10,650 nt of DNA from an uncultured Erysipelotrichaceae bacterium (lineage in GTDB: Bacteria; Bacillota_I; Bacilli_A; Erysipelotrichales; Coprobacillaceae), in assembly GCA_900544435.1 (NCBI GenBank), contig UQVG01000052.1, positions 1-10,650 on the forward strand, given 5' to 3'. Of this stretch, positions 1 to 5,015 are shown piece by piece; position 1 is the stretch's first letter, and each line of letters opens with the position of its first letter. The notes under the pieces were generated by a model that saw only the letters and a program-made list of their open reading frames with translations, was not told where the DNA came from and searched no databases. The translations under genes and the position numbers were made by a program.

Positions 1-237
1 TATAAAAAGAGAAGTAGCAAACAATACAATTAAATTTGGAGATGCTAATAATATTATATATATATTTTCTTTATAGGATATATCCATTGAGTTTGTATTA
101 ATACTTAAGTTATCAGCATATCCTTTCCAATAAATGAATATCATAAAACAAAGGATAGCGGATGCGATTGACATAAAAGTTGCAAAAACTTTTAATAAAT
201 AAGTGATATTTTGTTCTGAAGATGTTTCTTTTTTCAT
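1..237 (-). CDS. Membrane protein of unknown function, N-terminal part (cut by window edge)
   Basis: The minus strand is open from an ATG at 237-235 for 79 codons to the left edge, with no stop. An AAGGAGG ribosome binding site (plus-strand CCTCCTT, 247-253) sits 9 bases upstream, which fixes the start. The visible protein begins MKKETSSEQN. It has a strongly hydrophobic segment at about residues 14-37 (FATFMSIASAILCFMIFIYW), a polar loop of about 20 residues, and a second hydrophobic segment from about residue 58 to the edge. This is the layout of an integral membrane protein with at least two helices. No family is recognisable from the fragment. It is transcribed away from the defence genes and is probably the left-hand neighbour of the island. 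A different frame over the same bases also lacks stops but has no comparable ribosome binding site. Confidence 0.75.
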   Translation of the reverse strand, partial: MKKETSSEQNITYLLKVFATFMSIASAILCFMIFIYWKGYADNLSINTNSMDISYKENIYIILLASPNLIVLFATSLFI

Positions 238-263
238 GATAATTAACCTCCTTATATTTTTTG

Positions 264-294
264 AATATATCATATGAATTAATGTGCAAATCAA
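264..294 (-). promoter_or_regulatory. Probable promoter of the leftward membrane-protein gene
   Basis: Read on the minus strand, TTGATT (plus-strand 289-294) is followed after 19 bases by TATATT (264-269), preceded by TG one base upstream (extended -10). A 17-base spacing to GATATA (266-271) is also possible. Transcription would start near 257, just ahead of the AAGGAGG at 247-253. The call is by eye only. Confidence 0.35.
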
Positions 295-306
295 TATTTA
301 ATTTGA

Positions 307-335
307 TTGACATGATTAATGGATATTAGTATATA
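307..335 (+). promoter_or_regulatory. Rightward promoter, consensus -35
   Basis: A perfect TTGACA (307-312) is followed after exactly 17 bases by TATATA (330-335). The start point would be about 341-343, at the left edge of the palindrome 343-359. It lies back to back with the leftward promoter, the two -35 boxes being only 12 bases apart. No long reading frame begins directly after it; the first real gene starts at 752. It could therefore drive a long leader, a small RNA, or the RES operon by read-through. Confidence 0.45.
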
Positions 336-342
336 CGATATA

Positions 343-359
343 AGTGTAATCATTACACT
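343..359 (+). promoter_or_regulatory. Perfect palindrome, operator-like (7-1-7/8-1-8)
   Basis: AGTGTAATCATTACACT is a perfect inverted repeat with 8-base arms around one central base. It lies where transcription from the TTGACA/TATATA promoter should begin, a usual place for a repressor site. The central TAATCATTA and odd spacing resemble the architecture of Fur-family (Fur/PerR/Zur) boxes, but the outer bases match none of them exactly, so no regulator is assigned. Confidence 0.4.
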
Positions 360-465
360 ATGGGAAGCGTTAAAGCGTTCGTATAAATCTTTATACTAAA
401 TAGTACTTACTATATTTTTTTAGTGCTATCCCTTTTTGGTTCACTCTTCTATAATAATTCTTAAA

Positions 466-493
466 TTGACATTATTGATGTCAAATATATAGA
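466..493 (+). promoter_or_regulatory. Second rightward promoter overlapping a palindrome
   Basis: TTGACA (466-471) is followed after 16 bases by TATAGA (488-493). The -35 box is also the left arm of a perfect inverted repeat, TTGACAT, 5 bases, ATGTCAA (466-484). A dimeric DNA-binding protein on this repeat would cover the -35 and block RNA polymerase. The nearest gene is 250 bases downstream, so the leader would contain the hairpin at 656-710. Confidence 0.35.
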
Positions 494-655
494 TTTATTA
501 ATATATTTGTTAAGAATGTATGCTTATGACCATATAAAAATAAAGTATTGAGTATTAACATCTTAAATGAACAAATTCATAAAAGTAGATTAAACGAAAG
601 TATGATTGTTTTAGCATAAGAATTTTTTTGAATGTAAGAAAGATGAAGTGTATCA

Positions 656-710
656 ATTAACTAGTTGTGTTTTATGCATAGGGAATATGTGTAAAACAGA
701 GTTAGTTAAT
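656..710 (+). ncRNA. Long imperfect hairpin upstream of the RES locus (RNA element of unknown role)
   Basis: Bases 656-666 pair with 700-710 (11 pairs), a G/G mismatch follows (667/699), then 668-680 pair with 686-698 (13 pairs), closed by the loop GGGAA (681-685). Four of the 24 pairs are G-U wobbles that form only in plus-strand RNA (664/702, 665/701, 675/691, 676/690). On the minus strand they become A-C mismatches. This argues for a structure used in plus-strand RNA rather than a DNA palindrome. No T-run follows, so it is not a terminator. It ends 26 bases before the ribosome binding site of the first gene. It could be a leader structure or a small RNA; neither is established. Confidence 0.4.
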
Positions 711-751
711 ATTAGATTGTATAAATAAAGATGTGTTGGAGAATTTTGAAT

Positions 752-1036
752 ATGGATGAATTATTGGAATTATTAGATAGATATGATTGTCATCTAAAGC
801 GTAATGAAAAATCAATGGTTGATTTTTTGAGTATTAATTTTGAACAATATTTAAAGGATTTACGTAAAGCAAATGTATCAGAAAAGAATCAATTAGTCGG
901 TAAAGAAATGTGTCAAAAAGTAGATGATGTTATTGATGATGTAGAAAATAATATGCATGAAATTATAAATGTATTAAAACTGTATCGATTAGGTAATATT
1001 GTAGATGCATCCATAAAATTATTTATTATATATTAG
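752..1036 (+). pseudogene. N-terminal part of a split RES-domain gene, or a small separate ORF
   Basis: The frame opens at 731, but the ATG at 752 is preferred because TTGGAGA lies at 736-742, about 10 bases upstream. This gives 94 residues starting MDELLELLDRYD. The protein is hydrophilic and helical, rich in acidic and basic residues, with a C-terminal stretch (EIINVLKLYRLGNIVDASIKLF) of the pattern long helix, Y..G...A....F. I recall this pattern preceding the RES domain in many Firmicutes RES proteins of 300-350 residues. The stop at 1034-1036 lies 5 bases before the RES-domain start. The next frame is open from 997 and reads LDKMKPYLMF across the gap, so a -1 shift near 1020-1033 would join the two into about 340 residues. 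I see no canonical slippery heptamer. Alternatives are a sequencing error, a true decay mutation, or a small partner protein translated in tandem. Confidence 0.55.
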
Positions 1037-1041
1037 ACAAA

Positions 1042-1785
1042 ATGAAACCTTATTTAATGTTTGATTATACCGGTAATTTTCATAAAGATTCATATTTTCG
1101 AATTCGAAAAGTAGATGAAAAACAAAATAATTTTGAAAGAAATGAGATGTTTCATATTCCTTTAAACAAAAATCATTTAATTGGTACAGAAAGGTATAGT
1201 ATGCCTGGATATCCATGTCTTTATCTAGCAACACAAATAGAATTGTGTTGGTATGAGTGTGGTCAACCTAATGAATTTTATATTTCAAAATTTGGTATTC
1301 CAGATGAAGAAGATAATTCATTGAAATTAATTGATTTTTCAGAAAAATTATGTGAATTAAAACATTCTTTTATTTGTTGGTTTAATAACGAAAAAGATAA
1401 GGATAAAGTAAGAAATTATTTATTAAAATATCTATATACATATCCACTTCGAGCAGCTTGTTCTGTTACTGTAGAACATCGAGATGGAAGATTTAAAGAA
1501 GAATATATTATTCCACAATTATTGCTTCAGTGGATTAGAAAAGACAAGGACTTCTATGGTGTTAAATATGAGTCTTGCAAGCCTTCTGATAAAGCAAGAA
1601 ATATTGGTGGTTATAACCTAGTATTATTAACTAAAGATTTTGATGGAGATGGATATGACAAGTTTTTACGAAATAATGTAAAAATAAGTATACCTCATTT
1701 TAAAGATTTTAATTCTGTAAATTCTGAAGATCCAGAATGCTTTATACATATAGAAAAATCATTACATGAACTAGAATATATTTAA
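1042..1785 (+). CDS. RES-domain protein (NAD-degrading toxin family)
   Basis: A protein of 247 residues with the RES-family landmarks in order: FRIR (19-22), FHIPLNKNHLIGTERYSMPG (37-56), CLYLATQIELCWYECG (59-74), EYIIPQLLLQW (154-164) and VKYESCKPS (174-182). Candidate conserved R/E/S residues are R20 or R51, E72 and S178. Characterised RES toxins (MbcT, ParT) consume NAD or ADP-ribosylate a host enzyme in the cytoplasm, usually held by an Xre-like antitoxin. No such antitoxin gene is visible here. The larger RES proteins with this FHIP...RYSxPG signature are mostly uncharacterised. No Shine-Dalgarno sequence precedes 1042 (bases 1022-1041 are almost all A/T), so the frame is either reached by frameshift from the upstream ORF or translated by reinitiation. 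It is followed after 26 bases by the next gene, probably in one operon. The domain is confident; whether the gene is intact is not. Confidence 0.75.
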   Translation: MKPYLMFDYTGNFHKDSYFRIRKVDEKQNNFERNEMFHIPLNKNHLIGTERYSMPGYPCLYLATQIELCWYECGQPNEFYISKFGIPDEEDNSLKLIDFSEKLCELKHSFICWFNNEKDKDKVRNYLLKYLYTYPLRAACSVTVEHRDGRFKEEYIIPQLLLQWIRKDKDFYGVKYESCKPSDKARNIGGYNLVLLTKDFDGDGYDKFLRNNVKISIPHFKDFNSVNSEDPECFIHIEKSLHELEYI

Positions 1786-1811
1786 TATAGTATTTTATAT
1801 TTGGAGGTTAT

Positions 1812-2924
1812 ATGAAGAAGAATTCAATTATTAAAACGTTGTTTATAAGTGTAATTCTTTTATTAACAATGCCCTTAATAGTTAATTATATTATTAAAAC
1901 TCCATCAAAATTCGGCTTTATTAATGAAGTAAATATATCAGCTTGGATTAGCTTTTATGGATCTGTTGTAGGAGGTTTACTTACTTTAGTTGGAGTTGTA
2001 TATACAATAAATAAACAAGATGAATTTAACAAGTTAGATAAAATTGCACAGGATGATTTAAATGAAAAAAATGCAATAATGGAGTATTTTCCTAATTTTA
2101 ATTTTAGCTATTCCAGTGAAATTATTGATACCAAATCTTTTACAAAATTATGTGTAAGCCAAGATGTTTGTGATGAATTTGCTGGAGTTATTATAATAAA
2201 AAACGTGGGTACTAATAATGCAAAAAATTTAAGAATCCAATGTATAAATAAAAATGAAGATTACAAAAGTGAATTTATTTTTCTAAATAATGGATATGTA
2301 CTTAGAAATGAAGAATATTATATAAAAGTATTTTTGAGGTCTCTTTCTAATGTTAGGTCTATTCCTATTGATTTGAATGTTTATTTTGAGGATTCAATAT
2401 GTCATGAGTATAAGATTTGTATTGAATGTGAAATAATACGGACAAATGATAATTGGCAGTTGTCACTGTTGGAGTCTAATAAATATGAAGCAGTTTTGAT
2501 ACGTACAAAATTTCTTTCAAAAGAACCTATAGAGTTGATAGATTATGAACATTGTCGTAATAGATTGAATTTTGATCAATATGATCAAATGTTTTATGAT
2601 CAATATTTGAGAAATAGGTTAAATTCTATAAACATGATTATATTTAAAAATTTTTATGGCGAATATAATAGTGGATCTATGAGCTTTCCAATCGAGATAA
2701 AGCTCCTTAATGAAAATAAATGTAGGCATATAGTGCAAACAGAATTTGGTTTTCATGGTAAAATAGTTTTCGTTTATAGATATGAGATTATAATTGATTT
2801 GTTTAATAAATGTGTATGTTTTCAAAAGTTTAGAATTATTAAAAATCTAAATATATGTAATGGTATTAAAATAATTGTGTTATATTTGATAGGTCATAAA
2901 AAAACTAAAATTTTTAAGGAATAA
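1812..2924 (+). CDS. Two-helix membrane protein with probable beta-sandwich domain, function unknown
   Basis: A protein of 370 residues; GGAGG at 1803-1807 sets the start. Two hydrophobic helices lie at about residues 7-28 and 44-66, the second reading SAWISFYGSVVGGLLTLVGVVYTI. This W-x-x-F-x-G-S-x-x-G-G pattern is common in membrane-anchored hypothetical proteins of Firmicutes. A short charged linker follows (67-90). The segment at about 120-215 contains GVIIIKNVGTNNAKNLRIQ and further alternating strands, suggesting an Ig-like beta-sandwich on the cytoplasmic side. Residues 252-274 hold a small internal repeat (RNRLN, then DQY twice, then RNRLN again). The C-terminal third is rich in aromatic and basic residues and ends in a short hydrophobic helix. 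The family is not recognised. Its place between a RES gene and a retron suggests a defence or stress role, which is inference only. Confidence 0.7.
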   Translation: MKKNSIIKTLFISVILLLTMPLIVNYIIKTPSKFGFINEVNISAWISFYGSVVGGLLTLVGVVYTINKQDEFNKLDKIAQDDLNEKNAIMEYFPNFNFSYSSEIIDTKSFTKLCVSQDVCDEFAGVIIIKNVGTNNAKNLRIQCINKNEDYKSEFIFLNNGYVLRNEEYYIKVFLRSLSNVRSIPIDLNVYFEDSICHEYKICIECEIIRTNDNWQLSLLESNKYEAVLIRTKFLSKEPIELIDYEHCRNRLNFDQYDQMFYDQYLRNRLNSINMIIFKNFYGEYNSGSMSFPIEIKLLNENKCRHIVQTEFGFHGKIVFVYRYEIIIDLFNKCVCFQKFRIIKNLNICNGIKIIVLYLIGHKKTKIFKE

Positions 2925-2941
2925 TTAGGCTCTTATATAAT
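2913..2941 (+). promoter_or_regulatory. Probable retron promoter
   Basis: A perfect TATAAT lies at 2936-2941, with a weak -35 (TTTAAG, 2913-2918) 17 bases upstream inside the end of the preceding gene. Transcription would begin near 2948, about 45 bases before the effector start. The 68-base gap is the only gap between genes from 1812 to the retron RNA, which supports a separate retron transcript. Confidence 0.4.
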
Positions 2942-2992
2942 GTTTTATTACTTATTATTTATTAGTTGTATGTATAGATGTGAGGTGTAGCA

Positions 2993-3859
2993 ATGAAATC
3001 GGAAGAAATTGCATTAAGAATTTATAAGGAAATATTTTGTCATACATGCGATACATCTATAGATATATTTTTATGTGGTGGAGCTAAAACAAAAAGTAAA
3101 GTAAATAGAGATGCAATTAGGCGTAATCTAGAAAAATATGGCTTTTTATTTAATATATTTTATCCTGAAGATTTATTTATTGAACTGCTTAATAAGAAAG
3201 AATATGATTTATTATCATTAGAAAAATATCTGGCAGAAAACTCTGATTACATTGTTATTGTATGTGAGAGTATGGGGTCAGCAGCAGAGTTAGGAGCTTT
3301 TGTTAATAATGTAGAAACATTTTCAAAAGTTATTGTTTTACAAGATTTAAAATTTAAAAATATAAAAAGTTTTATATCAGAGGGTCCTATAAAATATTTA
3401 AAGAAAAAATACAAAAATCATGTTCTTTACTATAAAAATGATTCTAAGAAAATAGCAAGTCAGCTAAAAAATATCCTAAAAAAAGAATATAGTGAGAAAA
3501 AGAAATACTTTAAAGACATTAATTGTATTAGCGGACAATGTAATTATATACTCTTCCTTTTGTATTTATTTGACAGTATAGAAAGAACTACTCTTTGTTC
3601 TTATATTGAGAATGTTAATAAAATTAAAGATAGTGATCTTAGTAGATTGTATCAATCGAGCCTAAATAGATTATTTAATACAGGCTTAATTCAGACAAAT
3701 AATGAAAACAGGAAGAATTTAGAACTGACAAAAAAGGGTATTGAAAAGGTTGAATATATGATAGAAAATAATTTACTAATATCATATAGAAAAGAGATTC
3801 TTAATGATATTAGAATTAAAATCATGTATAATAAGTATTATAAAACACTATCCTTTTAG
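2993..3859 (+). CDS. Retron effector: nucleoside deoxyribosyltransferase-like protein with C-terminal winged helix
   Basis: A protein of 288 residues, start set by GAGGTG at 2982-2987. The N-terminal half is a nucleoside 2-deoxyribosyltransferase-like fold: IDIFLCGG (23-30), NIFYPEDLFIELL (54-66), LLSLEKYLAE (73-82), then ESMGSAAELGAF (92-103), where E99 is the likely catalytic glutamate, and FISEGPIKYLKKK (127-139). The order and wording match the effector of retron Eco1 (Ec86) as I remember it (FLCGG, IFYPEDLF, LLSLENILAE, ESPGSFTELGAF). Residues about 180-288 contain ILFLLYLFDSIERTTLC and LNRLFNTGLIQ...LELTKKGIEKV, a winged-helix DNA-binding pattern. In Eco1 the effector is held in a filament with RT and msDNA and kills the infected cell when released. 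Here the RNA gene and RT follow directly. Its last five codons and stop double as the a1 strand of the retron RNA. Confidence 0.9.
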   Translation: MKSEEIALRIYKEIFCHTCDTSIDIFLCGGAKTKSKVNRDAIRRNLEKYGFLFNIFYPEDLFIELLNKKEYDLLSLEKYLAENSDYIVIVCESMGSAAELGAFVNNVETFSKVIVLQDLKFKNIKSFISEGPIKYLKKKYKNHVLYYKNDSKKIASQLKNILKKEYSEKKKYFKDINCISGQCNYILFLLYLFDSIERTTLCSYIENVNKIKDSDLSRLYQSSLNRLFNTGLIQTNNENRKNLELTKKGIEKVEYMIENNLLISYRKEILNDIRIKIMYNKYYKTLSF

Positions 3860-4010
3860 AATGTGATGCAAATAAGCAGGGGAGATGTTTCGTCTTCTTT
3901 CGTAATAAAGTCTATAACATATGGCTTCATATCAAAATGTTTAAAATTTTCTCCAAACTTTTTTCACATTTTGATATGAATAAATTATTGGTGTAAAAGG
4001 GTGGTGTTTT
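3842..4010 (+). ncRNA. Retron msr-msd RNA (type II-A-like)
   Basis: The gap between effector and RT folds as a retron RNA. The ends pair over 17 bases: AAAACACTATCCTTTTA (a1, 3842-3858) with TAAAAGGGTGGTGTTTT (a2, 3994-4010), including two G-U pairs. Within msr, GGAGATG (3881-3887), loop TTT, CGTCTTC (3891-3897) forms a 7-bp stem. It has the same G-UUU-C tip as the stem recognised by the Eco1 RT (GGATGTTGTTTCGGCATCC). The msd holds a perfect 15-bp stem (3926-3940 with 3966-3980) and a 25-base loop. By analogy with Eco1, where the branching G directly follows a1, the priming base should be G3859, the last base of the effector stop codon. An AGC at 3875-3877 is a second candidate. Copying should begin just before a2, near 3992, and stop near 3915-3925, giving roughly 70-80 nt of msDNA. 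Boundaries are inferred. Confidence 0.85.
3926..3980 (+). repeat. Perfect inverted repeat, msd hairpin
   Basis: TTCATATCAAAATGT (3926-3940) and ACATTTTGATATGAA (3966-3980) are exact reverse complements separated by 25 bases. A further AAAA (3943-3946) and TTTT (3961-3964) can pair inside the loop. A long hairpin in the reverse-transcribed part is the norm for retrons and would form the double-stranded body of the msDNA. The loop contains CTCCAAAC, the only clearly non-A/T stretch. Confidence 0.85.
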
Positions 4011-4014
4011 TTTT
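3994..4014 (+). promoter_or_regulatory. RT ribosome binding site buried in the a2 strand
   Basis: GGTGGTG (4000-4006) matches the Shine-Dalgarno GGAGGTG at 6 of 7 bases and lies 8 bases (all T) before the RT start codon at 4015. No other binding site is available. The whole motif is inside the a2 strand that pairs with a1, so in the folded RNA it would be hidden. The T-run at 4007-4014 after the helix also has the form of a terminator tail and may set the 3' end of the free RNA. Confidence 0.6.
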
Positions 4015-4974
4015 ATGTATATATCAAGAAAAGGTGATTTACCTGTGTTGGAAAAATTTTCTGATTTCCAGTCAAAAATAAAATTATCGTCTAAATTAAT
4101 ATATTGGTTAGCTTATGAGACGAATAATGATCGATATGTTACTTATTATATATCAAAAAGTAGTGGTAAAAAGCGAGAAATTAATGAACCTTGTTTAGCA
4201 CTAAAGCTTATACAAAAATGGATTTTAGTTAATATTTTAGAAAAATTAAATGTATCTCAATACTCATATGGTTTTAAAAAAGGAGATTGCAATCCAATGA
4301 AGGAATGTGCCTCCATGCACAAAGATAATATATATTTAATGAAGTTGGATATTGAAAATTTTTATAATTCAATTTCTAAAAAGAAAGTACGAAAAATTTT
4401 TTCATCAATATATAATCCAGAAATTGCTTATTTATTAACAAATTTATGTGTTCATAAGAATTGTTTACCACAAGGAGCACCGACATCTGCTTACTTAGCA
4501 AATCTTGTGTCTATATCATTGGATAACAGAATTGCAGGTTATTGTAATAAACATAAAATCATATATACAAGATATGCGGATGATATGTTTTTTTCATGTA
4601 ATAATAGACAAGCACTTAGAGAATTATATCCTATGGTAAATAGAATAATAAAAAGTGAAGGATATTCATTGAACTTATCAAAAACAAATTTTAAATCTGT
4701 TTCTTCTAAAAGCAGTATATTAGGAATTACAATTAATGATGGAAATCTAAAATGTTCAAAAGAATTAAAACGAAATATTAGATCTATTATATATAATTCT
4801 CTTATGCAAGGTGACTATTCTATGAATGACAAAGTACGAGGTTATATTGCATATGTTGATTCAGTAGAAGATGGATATAAAGTAAAATGTACTAAATATA
4901 TTGAAGGATTATTAAAATCCGATAAAATTAGTAGAAAAAACAAAAAGTTATATTATCAATTTCCAATTTTTTAA
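4015..4974 (+). CDS. Retron reverse transcriptase
   Basis: A protein of 319 residues, the usual length for retron RTs. Visible in order: KKREINEP and LKLIQKWILVNIL (52-74), YSYGF (83-87), MKLDIENFY with catalytic D112 (109-117), LPQGAPTSAYLANL (151-164), YTRYADD with D189 and D190 (184-190), EGYSLNLSKT (215-224), and a C-terminal thumb region with VRGYIAYVDSV (274-284). It follows the Eco1 RT almost block by block (GWVLRNILDKL, FSIGF, LNIDLEDFF, LPQGAPSSPKLANL, YTRYADD, VRGWLSF). It uses the 2'-OH of a G in msr as primer and copies msd into msDNA. Two hallmark sites differ: the NAxxH motif is CASMH (98-102) and the VTG triplet is ILG (235-237). No extra effector domain is fused. Translation probably depends on the binding site in a2. 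Confidence 0.93.
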   Translation: MYISRKGDLPVLEKFSDFQSKIKLSSKLIYWLAYETNNDRYVTYYISKSSGKKREINEPCLALKLIQKWILVNILEKLNVSQYSYGFKKGDCNPMKECASMHKDNIYLMKLDIENFYNSISKKKVRKIFSSIYNPEIAYLLTNLCVHKNCLPQGAPTSAYLANLVSISLDNRIAGYCNKHKIIYTRYADDMFFSCNNRQALRELYPMVNRIIKSEGYSLNLSKTNFKSVSSKSSILGITINDGNLKCSKELKRNIRSIIYNSLMQGDYSMNDKVRGYIAYVDSVEDGYKVKCTKYIEGLLKSDKISRKNKKLYYQFPIF

Positions 4975-4991
4975 GTAAATTGGAATTTTTT
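4961..4991 (+). terminator. Terminator-like hairpin after the RT gene
   Basis: TTCCAATTT (4961-4969) pairs with AAATTGGAA (4977-4985) around a 7-base loop holding the RT stop codon, followed by six T (4986-4991). The 9-bp stem has only two G-C pairs, so termination may be partial. It separates the retron transcript from the Gabija-like genes. Confidence 0.5.
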
Positions 4992-5015
4992 CATATAATT
5001 TGAAAGGAAGATAAC

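Larger units (their letters stand above)
254..735. other. Gene-free control region between the divergent genes
   Basis: No reading frame with a credible ribosome binding site is visible here on either strand. Besides the promoters and palindromes listed separately, it holds two small hairpins. GTATAAA/TTTATAC (381-396) has a 2-base loop. ATAGT/ACTAT (400-413) is followed by seven T (415-421) and could be a weak terminator or attenuator, though its stem is short and AT-rich. Bases 494-650 show nothing I can name. A TATAAA at 720-725 could be the -10 of a promoter directly before the RES locus, but no good -35 accompanies it. Confidence 0.5.

Noticed and set aside
113..313. Minus-strand 66-codon ORF
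   Set aside because: It lacks a ribosome binding site and overlaps, in another frame, the better-supported minus-strand gene starting at 237 with AAGGAGG.
1013..1036. Programmed -1 frameshift site in the RES locus
   Set aside because: No X-XXY-YYZ heptamer is in phase here and no downstream hairpin was evident, so recoding is not claimed, only left open.
1019..1234. Minus-strand ORF opposite the RES gene
   Set aside because: It lies wholly antisense to a recognised domain, with no binding site and no protein-like pattern.
2619..2825. Minus-strand ORF inside the membrane-protein gene
   Set aside because: Shadow of the coding frame; no binding site or recognisable motif.
4994..4999. Perfect TATAAT before the ATPase gene as its promoter
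   Set aside because: Transcription would start inside the ribosome binding site (5003-5010), and the -35 is poor. Chance in AT-rich DNA is likelier, though it cannot be excluded.
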